Shown here piece after piece: positions 34,035-45,220 of a DNA stretch of 64,000 nucleotides. A program made the position numbers and the translations under genes. The stretch is from Gordius sp. MW1 (taxonomy: Eukaryota > Nematomorpha > Gordioida > Gordea > Gordiidae). Below the pieces are notes generated by a model. It was given only the letters and a program-made list of their open reading frames with translations. It was not told the origin of the DNA and did no database searches. The stretch spans positions 4,758,501-4,822,500 of the forward strand of contig OZ038529.1 in the NCBI GenBank assembly GCA_964036665.1, given 5' to 3'. The first letter of the stretch is position 1. Every line of letters begins with the position of its first letter.

Positions 34035-34380
34035 AAATTTGCTTCACACTTTGGCCAATGGTCATTTTTTTCCATTGGTCAGTACTCAGTGGACGGCCAA
34101 GGCACATTAATCAATGGTAGTAACATAAACAATTAATGTTAGCCTAAAAAAACGTCAATGGTATTAACAAGAACAATTTATTAATGTAAAAAAAACTATT
34201 AATTGCATAGCAAACCCCATATCTAGAAAGGCATGGTCATTTTTTCCCATTGGTCAGTAGCCGTGGACGGCCAAAAAGGCATAATATCAATGGTAGTAAC
34301 ATAAAAAATCAATGTTAGGCTAAAAAAACGTTAATGGTATTAACAGGAACAAATTTTATTAATGTAAACTAGTTAAATTA
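34035..34380. repeat. Scattered 130-bp family units
   Basis: Degraded units with TTTGGCCAATGGTCATTTTT (34043), GGACGGCCAA and TAATGGTATTAACA. Three near-copies of a 14-bp ACAAACAGCGTG unit follow at 34389-34430, then GCCCATAAATTGCATAGCAA. Confidence 0.7.
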
Positions 34381-34505
34381 ACTTAATAACAAACAGCGTG
34401 ACAAACAGCGTGACAATCAGCGTGACAAACAAAAGCAAAAGCGAGCCCATAAATTGCATAGCAATTAAAAATATTTTGCTAAATTAAATTATGGATTATA
34501 TGTAT

Positions 34506-34700
34506 TAGTTTCTTAAAAATGGCTGAATTTTGTTAGGTCGACCTTTGGTGTTAGTCGTCCATGCACAAACAAACCTTTTTGTTTGTTTTTCTTAGTCGAC
34601 TTCTAGGCTTAGATTTTAGAACAGACCACAGAGTCCACCCTTAGTCTGGGTTTAACCACCATAGGTCGACCAAACAAAACCCAGCCTTTTTTACAACACT
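34506..34700. mobile_element. TA-MITE copy
   Basis: Right end CCCAGCCTTTTTTACAACAC|TA is clear; left end is eroded (TTTCTTAAAAATGGCTG). It lies between sno and the ZP gene. Confidence 0.75.
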
Positions 34701-35992
34701 AAAATTTTATCGATTTGAGTATTATGAAATGAATCATAATTTAGATAGAATTCTGGACTGAATAAGTAAAGTTAGAATTTAAAATAGTTCAGCCACGTGT
34801 TGCCCTCCAAATAATAGCCAATTAATAATTCTCATTGTTAGTATTCTGTAGATGCCATCTAGCGGAAATTTGCATCTATTATACATTAATGTTTAAGCCT
34901 TCATTGGTCTTCTTACCTTTTTCCCATTTAGTTTTCTAGGTCAATGTGAAACTCTCTGTAATTTTAAAATTATAAGGAGTTCGAGCTTAACCCATTAAAG
35001 CCTACCGTCGTGTATATCATACGCAAAATGTACCATTTTTAATTAATAAATTTGCACACTTAAGGAAGGACCTTTTTATTTTTTCTAATATAGTTTGATT
35101 TATCATGTTCAAAGATTAGATTTCTAATTTTTTGCTTATTAAATGACTTCCATATCTCTTGGAAGGAGTTATACTTATACTTTTGAAAATCAGGAAAAAT
35201 TATTTTTTACATAATAAAAAATTACCAATTATATTTTAATTGCTATGCAATTTATGGGCTCGTTTTTAGTTGTCCGTCCGTCGTCCGTCCACCAAGTTAT
35301 TGGCGCCAGCCTTTTTTATTATATATTATTTTTAATCTACTGAAATTTATCTATAAGATGATATATAATTTATATATTCTTCATGGATACCATGAAGAAC
35401 ATCGAATATGAGGGTAAAAATCTTCTAAAATAATTTATATACCATTAGCTAAATTTTCATATTCTTATATGCTTTTAATATATATATTTTTTTTTAATTT
35501 ATTAGGTAAAATCTATATATGAAAAATATAACATACAGTAGTGGGCAGGGTCATTTAAAACATTGCAGAAATAGGCGTTTTTTGAGAATCAAATAAATAA
35601 CTAATTAGCAAAATATTCAAGAAATGGTTTCGGTTATTTTACCTCCTTGCCTGGGAGTATCTAGGAAAGGTGAGGCAGGGAAGGGGGGGGGGCAGTTGCC
35701 CCCTAATTTTAAAAAATTGTAAATATAAAAAAAATAACGTTAAAATTTTAAAATATTATCATTTTGCCACCCCTCAATCAAACATTTTGCCCTTCCTCCT
35801 CTATGGAATCATCTCAAAGGCCCTTGCAAGTTTTTTAAGCTTCATTGGACCCAGAATTTGTCATATATATAGAGAAAATTAAAATTATGAAGGATATATA
35901 CAAGATAAGCCCATTAAATTTGGGTTTACGCTTTTGTGCCTGAACAAGCCCAACAAAACAACTATTGTTGCAGTTTCAAAGTGTATCTAAGA

Positions 35993-36170
35993 AACTCGGG
36001 CCTTCGGCCCTCGTGGGAAGGGGGAGAAGGGATGGGAAGAGGGGAAGGGAAGGGGGGACGACTCATCTGTACTTCGTATAAATGTATCATATTTGCTATG
36101 CAATTTATGGGCGAGAAAGGTGGGAAGGGGCGAGAATGCCTATAGGGGGGTATTAAATGCCTAATGATTA
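35993..36170 (-). repeat. SINE-like module (copy 2)
   Basis: It shares CTCGGGCCTTCGGCCCTCG, TTTGCTATGCAATTTATGGG and AAGGGGCGAGAATGCC with 30869-31085 and 40376-40590, plus purine-rich sequence between them. Confidence 0.65.
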
Positions 36171-36399
36171 ATTATTTATTTATACAAATTTTCCATTATA
36201 GGCAAAATGTAATATAGGCAAGGGTTAGGGTTAGATTTAGTGTTTGCATCTAGTTGCGTATTACATTAGTTTTTATGGCCTTTAGTGATTATGGGTCTAA
36301 CAAACATTATATTATAAAACAACACAATGTTAAGAATTTGCAGAATTGTTGGGAGAAGTTTTTTGTTGAATTTGAACAATTTTTAATTAAAAAAATCAA

Positions 36400-37260
36400 A
36401 AATTTGGCCAATGGTCATTTTTTCTCTATTGGTCAGTACCAACAGATACTCTATAAGTCAATGATAGCCAAAAAAACGGAAAAAAAAATTTTGATGCTCA
36501 CTTTGGCCAATGGTTATTTTTTTACATTGGTCAGCAGCCAGCACACGGTAAAAGTGGATATAAATTCATAATAGTCAAAAAAAACGAAAAAAAAGTTTTC
36601 GAATCCATTTTGGCCAATGGTCAATTCCATTGGTCAGCAGCCAGCGGACGGCCAAAAAGTCATAATAGCAATGGTAGGAACAGGAACAATCATAATAGTC
36701 AAAAAAAAACGAAAAAAATAATTTCGATTCACATTTTGGCCAATGGTCATTTTTTCCATCGGTCAGGAGCCAGCGGACGGCCAAAAAGTCATAATAGCAA
36801 TGGTAGTAACAGGAACAATCATAATAGTCAAAAAAAAACGAAAAAATAAACTCGGATTCATATTTTGGCCAATGGTCAGTTTTTTCATTGGTCAGCAGCC
36901 AACGGACGGCCAAAAAATCTTATTATCAATGATAGTAACAAGAACAATCATAAGAGTCAAAAAAAACTCCGGGATTCTAACCCAAAAACTAGTTAAATTG
37001 CATAGCAATTAAAAGTAAACAACTTTTATTTATGTTTATTATATAACATTGGTCAGCAGCCAGCGGACGGCCAAAAAGTCATAATAGCAATGGTAGGAAC
37101 AGGAACAATCAGAATAGTAAAAAAAAACGAAAAAATTAATTTCGATTCACATTTTGGCCAATGGTCATTTTTCCATCGGTCAGGAGCCAGCGGACGGCCA
37201 AAAATTCTTATTATCAATGATAGTAACAAGAACAATAAGAGTCAAAAAAAACTCCGGGAT
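36400..37260. repeat. Second array of the 130-bp repeat family
   Basis: Units with TTTTGGCCAATGGTCA, CAGCAGCCAGCGGACGG and AGTCATAATAGCAATGGTAG recur at about 36410, 36510, 36611, 36740, 36866 and 37157. Two end in tRNA-like sequence (CTCCGGGATTCTAACC at 36967 and CTCCGGGATTCTAAC at 37253). Part is duplicated around the 58-bp repeats. Confidence 0.85.
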
Positions 37261-37509
37261 TCTAACTAAAAACTAGTTAAATTGCATAGCAATCAAAAGT
37301 AAACAACTTTTATTTATGTTTATTATATAACTAGTTAAATTGCATAGCATTAAAAGTAAACAACTTTTATCTATGTTTATTATATAATAAAAACTAGTTA
37401 AATTGCATAGCAATTAAAAGTAAACAACTTTTATTTATGTTTATTATATAACTAGTTAAATTGCATAGCAATTAAAAGTAAACAACTTTTATTTATGTTT
37501 ATTATATAA
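36988..37509. repeat. 58-bp tandem repeat (interrupted)
   Basis: The unit ACTAGTTAAATTGCATAGCA plus AGTAAACAACTTTTATTTA recurs at 36988, 37272, 37330, 37393 and 37451. The last four are contiguous. Spacing is 58-63 bp. Confidence 0.85.
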
Positions 37510-37535
37510 TAGATAATTTAACAAATCTTATATAT

Positions 37536-37660
37536 AACACAGCGAGGGAGATAGAGATGAGGGGTGGGGCACCTCTTATGCATTAATTTAAAAAATAACA
37601 CAGCGAGGGAGATAGAGATGAGGGGTGGGGCACCTCTTTCTCATGCATTAATTTAAAAAA
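37536..37660. repeat. 61-bp tandem duplication, with inverted copy at 39583-39627
   Basis: AACACAGCGAGGGAGATAGA then GGGGTGGGGCACCTCTT occurs at 37536 and 37597. Its inverse (AGGTGCCCCACCCCTCATC) is at 39585. Each is next to a GCCCATAAATTGCATAGCA end, so 37536-37790 and 39478-39627 are inverted copies of one element. Confidence 0.8.
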
Positions 37661-37696
37661 GCGATAACCTAATATACCCAATGCAAATAGATAGGG

Positions 37697-37715
37697 ATGG
37701 ACGGACAGACAGACG

Positions 37716-37746
<31 letters not shown>

Positions 37747-37754
37747 GACGGACA
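37697..37754. repeat. (GGAC)n microsatellite
   Basis: GGACGGACAGACAGACGGAC and continuation. Short GTCCGTCCGTC runs occur near the same element ends at 35275 and 39520, so the microsatellite is part of the element. Confidence 0.85.
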
Positions 37755-37991
37755 ACAAAAAACGAGCCCATAAATTGCATAGCAATTAATATGAAGATCG
37801 AAAAATTGGTGTGCCACTTGCTGTTTTCAAAGGAATGGCTTAGGCTTTGTCGATAGCCCAATGTTAATTGACAACAAGTTCCATTCTTTACCTTTATTAT
37901 TAGATCTGGCAAAACGTAAATTGATATTTTTGATCAACTCCGTGAAGTCTATCGAATAAATATGCCATCAAAAATATTTGGTTGATAATAG

Positions 37992-38160
37992 GTTTTTGTT
38001 TGAACGCGACTTTAATCATTGCATGGCTACCTTATCTAGAAAAAGAAAAGGATTTTCTTATTAGACTCTACCCAAAGATTAAAAATCCCCTTATTCGCAA
38101 CTTATGTATACCTCAAGTTAGGGCTATAAATCCTGCTATCTATTCAGCGTTAACGACGAG
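37992..38160 (+). CDS. Possible GPCR exon fragment (TM6-TM7)
   Basis: The segment between an AG acceptor (37990-37991) and an AG|GTGACA donor (38160) encodes FCLNATLIIAWLPYL, then FLIRLYPKIKNPLIRNLC and IPQVRAINPAIYSALTT. W-x-P-Y and N-P-x-I-Y are class A GPCR hallmarks. The Trp-to-Asn spacing is 35 residues, close to the usual 36-37. No retinal Lys is in the expected place and charged residues are many. No partner exons are visible, so it may be a pseudo-exon or chance. Confidence 0.3.
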
Positions 38161-40375
38161 GTGACATACGATGACATTGAGCATTGGTCTGTCTAAAATC
38201 CAACACAGAGAAGATGCGCCTCTTTTAATAGGCGTTAATATTGGTTTTAAATAAATAAATAATTAATCTATTGAATAAATAGCAATTAAACTTATTATTA
38301 CATAGTTTTAATTGCTGAATTCTAGTTTTAAGTTTTGAATTCTTTATAAAAATGTTTAAAATACTAATATTAGGAAAATGATTATAAAAGGATTTTGTTT
38401 CCCAAACTTATGAATATAGGGCGACTGATGGGAATGGGGGGGGGGGGAGGTGTTGATCCTTAGAGAGAAAAAAATTGATTTAGATTTATTTTAATATTTT
38501 AAATTGTTATAAGAAGGTGTTAACAGATAAAAATTTGCTTATTACGTTTAATTTAAAATTATTACACAGCGGGGTAAACATGAGTCTCCCAGCGTATGAT
38601 ATATGATATATACGACGCTTTAAAAACTACAGTTAGAATTGTTTTTTCGACAAAATAAATTCGCAGATGTTATTTTGGTATAAAATTAAAAAAAAATTTG
38701 AATTTCAAGTTTTTTCATCGAGGGGTTCTATGTTCAGGTTTTAATGGGTTTAAATCCCACACCTAAATTATTTCCCTTTGCGCTTAATTTGAAGCAATAA
38801 AGTCAATATCATATTTTATAGGTAGAAGCAAAATTGCGGTTAATTTTCTTCCAATATTTTTGATGTTATAAATATTTATCTTCGATAATATAAAATTGGC
38901 ACGATTAATATAAAAATTTTTCTTACTAATAGTAAATTAAAGCAAAAAAGAGGCCGCAAAAATCATTTTTTTCATTACATATTTAGGGTATAAACATCTC
39001 AAGTTTGAACCTTTATAAATTAATATCTACTTGTGTTTTAAACTTGAACATGTGAATATAAATTGGTTAGTATTTAGTATTAAATTGATTTTAAAAAAAA
39101 ATTTATGGTATTAATTGATAGGCTGACTTTTAGTTGTCCGCCCTGTGCTCTCATGTCCTGTCCAACTTATATTTTTTTGATAATTAGCTGTGGAACTTTA
39201 TACTGTTTTTAATGGCTGTGGATTATGCTTCTGTAAACGACTTTTATTTTGTTGCGCATATAGATTAGCAAATGACCGGTGGTTAGCTTAATTTTTTTGA
39301 CCTCGCCCGAGCCCAAATTTTATTTTTATTTTTGGGCCTGATTTACAATCTTTATATAATAATTTCTTTTGGCAACTTGTCTAAGTTGTTAATTTATAAC
39401 AGTTAATTGCGAAACTGGCTAAATAATTGTCTGCAAATGATTTGGCAACTGGTCTAATTTGTTAATTTAAAACAGAATTAATTGCTATGCAATTTATGGG
39501 CTCGTTTTTGATTTTTAATTGTCCGTTGTCCGTTGTCCGTTACCCTTCACTGTTTTTTATCGATTTTTCTAATTAATACATAAGAGGTGCCCCACCCCTC
39601 ATCTCTATCTCCCTCGCTGTGTTAGAATTACCCCTGGCTGCTCTGAGCACCTACGGGTAAAGTTTCGAGCGAATCGGGCCGGTAGTTTCAGAATTTAGCC
39701 CTTTTTTAAACTAAAAGAAATTTTAGGATCCTGCAAGAGCTATTACTTTAAATTTTATTTATTTAATTTAAATAGTTTGTTAAACCCCAATAATTTTGAT
39801 TGTATACTGTAACACTGATATAGTCCTTACTTTTTGATTTCCTCGAATCCAAGATAAAATTATCTTATTATTTATATTTTTAATTTATCGATTCAGATTA
39901 ATTTTTAATATGATATGAATTTTAAGGTAGAGACCTGCAACGGGCCTGTATAGGTCAGTCGGCCCTCCAGTAATAAAAATCTAAAAGCCCTGCCCGGCCC
40001 GTCAAAATATTAAATTATAAGCCTGGGCCCGGTTCGCTAATTTTATACAAAGCCCGAACCCGGCCCGGGCCCGCAAAATTGTTTACTTTTATTTTTTCAA
40101 TTTTTTTATTGATAAGGTAAACAATATGCGTGTGTAAGAAATTCTTAAAAAAATTAATAAATTAATAATTCCATATCAGTCGAGATCTTTTATCTTTTAA
40201 GAGGTGACTCACAGGAAAAATATCTTTTACAAGTGGCACTTCGGGATACATAAAACTACAAGCTAAATAGATTTTCTAAAACCTTTATTTAAGGTTATAA
40301 TAATGTTTTAATAAAATTACTTGGCTTCTTTGCTTTTCCACCATTTTGAATTTATAAGTTATTGATAAAAATGAC

Positions 40376-40590
40376 TCGGGCCTTCGGCCCTCGTGGGAAG
40401 GGGGAAGGGGAGGGGGGGAAGGGAAGGGGGAGGGAGGTGCAGGAGAGAAGGGGGAACAAAACTCATCTATACTCCGTATAAACGTAGGATATTTGCTATG
40501 CAATTTATGGGCGAGAAAGGTGGGAAGGGGCGAGAATGCTGATAGGGGGGTATAAAATGCAAAATAATTAGTTAATTATTTATACAAATT
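40376..40590 (-). repeat. SINE-like module (copy 3)
   Basis: The same blocks as copies 1 and 2, with an expanded GGGAAGG tract. The repeat is about 200 bp long and clearly dispersed. Confidence 0.65.
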
Positions 40591-40894
40591 TTTGAAAAGT
40601 TTTTGTAAAACCTGCTATTATTGAGGAATAGGTTTTCTTTCATTCATTCTTATTTATCAACTTCTAAATTAATCAAAATGACGAAAGGAACGCAAATAGA
40701 GGGTATGACCTTGGAAAAGCCAATAGTCATCCTTCCAAATCGTACAACTTTCAATTTAGAGTTTTTTTGATACTGTATAAATTTAAACAATTTGGTGTAG
40801 GCGACCCATAATTTAAATTATGATTATAGACTCTATTCAAATCATGCGCATATGTATAGTATAAACAAGATATTAAAAAAAAAGAATAAATATT

Positions 40895-41110
40895 CCAATC
40901 AGACCTTGGCCATTGGTCATTTTTTCCATCACTTTGGCCAGTGGTGATTTTTTCTAATGGTTAGCAGACAGCCAAATAACTAGCCTATAATTATAATCTA
41001 GAAAAAAAATTCAATTTTAATCTCGCTTTGGCCAGTGGTCATTTTTTTCATTGGTCAGTAGCCAGGACACGGTCAAAAAGTCATATAATCAAAGGTATTA
41101 ACAAGAACAA
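40895..41110. repeat. 130-bp family units next to a tRNA-like module
   Basis: GGCCATTGGTCATTTTTTCC, GGCCAGTGGTCATTTTTTTC and ACACGGTCAAAAAGTCATAT recur, then CCGGGTATCAAACC at 41138. A similar block is at 42443-42530, followed by CCGGGTAGCGAACC at 42558. Confidence 0.7.
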
Positions 41111-41217
41111 TATATTAATTTAAAAAAATTGTCCTTTCCGGGTATCAAACCAGCAATTTAGAATTCGCCCTCGCCGGGATTCGAACCCACATCAGTAGAG
41201 GCATAGGCTTTTGTAGT

Positions 41218-41425
41218 GGGGGGGGGGGGGGGGGGGTAGAGAACTGCACGGGTGGCCCGAGACCCGACCCGACCCAAACCCGACCTCGGGTCGGGTTCGG
41301 GTAGAAAATTTGAAAATGATTTCGGGTCGGGTCCGGGTAGAAAATTTGAAAATGATTTCGGGTCGGGTCGGGTCCGGTTAAAAAATTTGAAAATGCTTTC
41401 GGGTCGGGTCAAATTTATAGAGTCG
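41218..41425. repeat. Poly-G tract and GGGTCGGGT array
   Basis: A run of about 18 G at 41219-41236 precedes repeated CGGGTCGGGTTCGGGTAGAA units with GAAAATTTGAAAATGATTT spacers. Another array is at 42155-42320. Edges read AGAACTGCACGGGTGG and TGCAGTTCTCT. Both arrays could form G-quadruplexes. Confidence 0.8.
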
Positions 41426-43382
41426 GGTCCAAGGTTTATACATTGTAAAAAACACGCGAGACCTATTTTTTTAATTAATAATTGCTAAGCAAAGAGTGTT
41501 TAATATCGAAATGCACAATTAATTTGGATCATTTATTTATTTAATTCTCTTCCTCTTTTTTTAAATTTTAAAACTCCAAACTCTGAAGTGCTAGCTAATT
41601 CTCATCACTAATTCAAACTACATAAATTACTCCTGTTTTTAATTTGACTATTAAAAGGTAAAGTATGTCAATAATATATTTTAAATTTTTTTAGTGTTAA
41701 CAGTGAAATTTTAGCTAATCCTCATCGTTAATTTAAATTACATTTAATACATAGCCAACTTAAAAGTAAGTTATAATTTTATAAATGTTTCATGTGCAAT
41801 TTTTTTTATAATAACTTATAATTATTTTAAAGTTTCATATCAAATGAATTTATCTTAAATTGCACTTCAAACTTAAAACATTTGGACAGTCACTATAAAT
41901 TTCATCTTATTTACTATATTGATTATAATCAGCTATATATTAATGGTTTCATAATAACAATAAATGGATGTTAAATAGTTGTCTCAAGTCTATAACATAT
42001 GAGCAGTTTACTTGATATTAGAAAACTAAATATAGATAAATAATTATGAGTTTTTTTTACCATCCCCTTTAAAGAATACAAATCATCATGGCTTTTATTA
42101 GTCGATTTAATTTTACACACAGCAATTTTCGGGCTCGAAAGTAATTTTTTTATAATTTTTCGGGTCGGGTCGGGTTCGGGTTGAAGTTTTTAAAATGCTT
42201 TCGGGTCGGGTCGGGTTCGGGTAGAAAATTTGAAAATGATTTCGGGTCGAGTCGGGTCCGGGTAGAAAATTTGAAGGGTCGGGTCGGGTTCGGGTTGAAA
42301 AAAAGTGACTTTGCAGTTCTCTGGGGGGGCACAGGTACCCATATCAGTAGAGGCATAGGCCCTTCTAGGGGAGGGCATAGGGTAATTATCAATGTTAACC
42401 TAATATACCAATTCTAAAACGAAAAAAAAAATTAAGAATCACAATTTGGCCAAATTTTTTCATTGGTCAGTAGCCAGGACACGGTCAAAAAGTCATATTA
42501 TCAATGCTATTAACAAGAACAATATATTAATTTAATAAAAAAAAATTTTTGCCCTCTCCGGGTAGCGAACCAGCAATTAAGAACGTTGGACGGACAGACG
42601 GACAACAAAAAGCGAGCCCATATTCTATAACATTAATTTATACAGTTATACTTTTTTTAAGCTTAAATATTAGAAGCTGCCCGAATTGCTCGGACTGAAA
42701 TGATGGTTTCTTTAACTTTTAGTAATAACTTTGTCAAATTTTCCTAAATTTTTTAATATTTACATTTTTTTATAGTTATAAGGGTGACAAAATACTATAC
42801 GAAGACAAATAATATATACTATATAAAAATCTCATTATGCCTGAATAGTCTGAATCTTGTTAGGGTGCCCGCCCGGATCCGCCCGAAAATTGGATTTACG
42901 ACAGTGTCTAGGCCCGACCCGTTGGCCAGGGGAGCCTGCTAGGGCAGCGGGCCGGGGCGGGCTTTTAATGTCTCTGATATAAATGACTTAAAACGTCATT
43001 GAAGGTTGGTTAAAATACATTAAGTGGCGCAAATTTGAATAGCCATATATGCAGCTGCTTCCAAATTGCACAATTAGCTAAACCCATCTAACTATAAAAT
43101 TGTTTTAAATTCTAAGCAATAGACTTAAGTGCCCTCCCTGCATTGCAATGACAATATTGCAATCCTCTCATATTTAAAAACCGTTTTTTAATAATTTTTA
43201 TCGAAACTGGACCCATTATAAAAAATTATTACGTTTTTAACTAAAATTTAACTTCAGCTGCTTTTAAAAACACTAGCCATTTTTAGTTTAATCTTTGGTA
43301 TTTAACGTATTTAGGACAGCAAAGGCCTAAGGAAGAAGGGTCACAAGAAAATATTCCTTTCCCCCTTGTTCAATCTCTCAAT

Positions 43383-43500
43383 CATGGGCCTAGCCGGGGG
43401 GAAGGAAGGAAGTTATAGGTACCTTCGCCTCCCCCCTTCAATACTTTTTAAATAAACCAAATTATGATAAAAATTCCCAAAAATGACCATCCTTGTTTTT
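43383..43500. mobile_element. CATGGGCGTAGCC MITE fragment
   Basis: CATGGGCCTAGCCGGGGGG and a C-rich/AT-rich continuation; the right end is not visible. A second degraded fragment lies at about 44608-44765 (GTGGCTTGGGAGGG ... CCTGATTAGGTCTATG), and another at about 35668-35810. Confidence 0.5.
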
Positions 43501-45220
43501 TAACTAAAACCTATGTTCTTCCTACTTTAAATTCAGGCAATGTCTAAAATCTTAATCAACTGTAGTTTTTTACGTTTTAAAGCTAAATTTACCACATGAT
43601 CCAATGACGAGGTAAAGCAATTTTAAAATATTATAGGTAAAACAGCCTTTGTTTCGTTTCATTTCCCCTACCCCTCCTCTTCTGCATGTAATCTGTAATG
43701 TATGCAACACAAGTTTAACCTCACTCTACCTAATTTGTATGGCAATTCAAACCACACCCATACCCTTTGAATGTTAAAAAATATTCGTAGCACTCTGTAT
43801 ATGTGTCGTAGTAAAACAATAAAAGTTTGTTGAAAATTTTAATTAAACGAATATTTAATTTACAATAGACTATATTATTGACCCAGTAAATTTAAGATAC
43901 CCGTATATACCAGACTACTTGACTCCCTTTATTTCTCTTATTTTAACTTTAAAATCACACTCTTGCGAGAAAATGAATCGAGAAAGTTAGATTTCTTTGT
44001 TTCAAGACATCTACAAATGTCTTGACGCGACAACTGTCACAAGCAATTAGTCTTTGAATCGGCCGCTTGCTTTATGTACCAAAGTTTTAGTTACCTTTCG
44101 CTAACATCTTATTTTTAAAATTGTTTTGGTGCTGGCGTTTGCCGATCATGATTATATTATTCATCCCAAAATATTCTCTCATTTAAAATGTAAGCAATCA
44201 ACCTTAGTTTATTTCGTATTAAAATTTTTGTATCAAATTATAATGATTGCATTAATTTATTAAATGAACCAAATTCGAGCCTAAACTCGCATAGATTAAT
44301 TTCAGATCTTTTAGAATGTCAAATGAATGATAGAATTAGTTTTGGAAAGGGGAAGGGAGGTTCCTAAAATTTGCTTTTTCTTAAACGGACAAAATATTTT
44401 TTTATAATTTGATTGAAATTTTATTGTTTTTTAGTTTAAAACGTTCTTTTGATAAGGTTGTTTACCAAGTCTATCGCTTTTAGACTTAAATTTCCGAACA
44501 AAATTTTGTTTGAGAAATTGACAAAATTGTTTCTAATTTTTGTGCCAAGCGGATGCCGCCTAAATCAGATGTGTACGAATATATGGCCCAGTCTACCCAT
44601 TAATAATGTGAGGTGGCTTGGGAGGGACAACTGCCCCCCGCCCCCTATATCAACTTTTTTTAAATAAGTTATTGTTGAAAGTCAAAAAAATTATGAATTT
44701 ACTTCAACTTATGTAATAACCAAAGTTTTGCTTTCCCCACCCAGTTTAAATCCTGATTAGGTCTATGAATCTAACTCTTGGAGAAATTTATGATTTTATT
44801 CTAAAAAGGTATTAATTAATAATCAAAATTAAATTGATTTGAAAAATCACATTATTCAAATTATGCATATATGTTGTATCTAAACTTGATATAAAAATTT
44901 ATTGGGACAATCTGAAAATTCAATTCACTTTTACCTTTTCTGTGTCCGCGAGATATTGGGTTAGAAATAAGGACGAAATTGCAGCTTCAACAAATATGCT
45001 TCAATATAACAGCCAGCTTTATAGCTACTAATAAATTTAACACTTATTCCTTAATACGTAAATAAATTGATGTTTTTAAATATTACAATTCTGATGTTGT
45101 AGTTTAATGGACAAAACAAAATTTAAAATCCAAACTAAAAACAAATTTTACTACACTTGTTGTTGCATTTTTTAATTTGTTTGCAATTTTAAATAGTGGT
45201 TGCTATGTGAAGTGTGATCA

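Larger units (their letters stand above)
30022..45220. other. 15 kb intergenic region without a confident gene
   Basis: Between the sno stop and the ZP gene start I find no multi-exon gene. The contents are AT-rich DNA, three copies of a CTCGGGCCTTCGGCCCTCG module, the 130-bp array, tRNA-like B-box modules, short tandem arrays, GGGTCGGG islands, one TA-MITE and MITE fragments. The only coding-like segment is 37992-38160. The stretches 31140-32540, 34700-35650 and 38170-39480 show nothing I recognise beyond poly-A/T-rich sequence. Confidence 0.7.
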
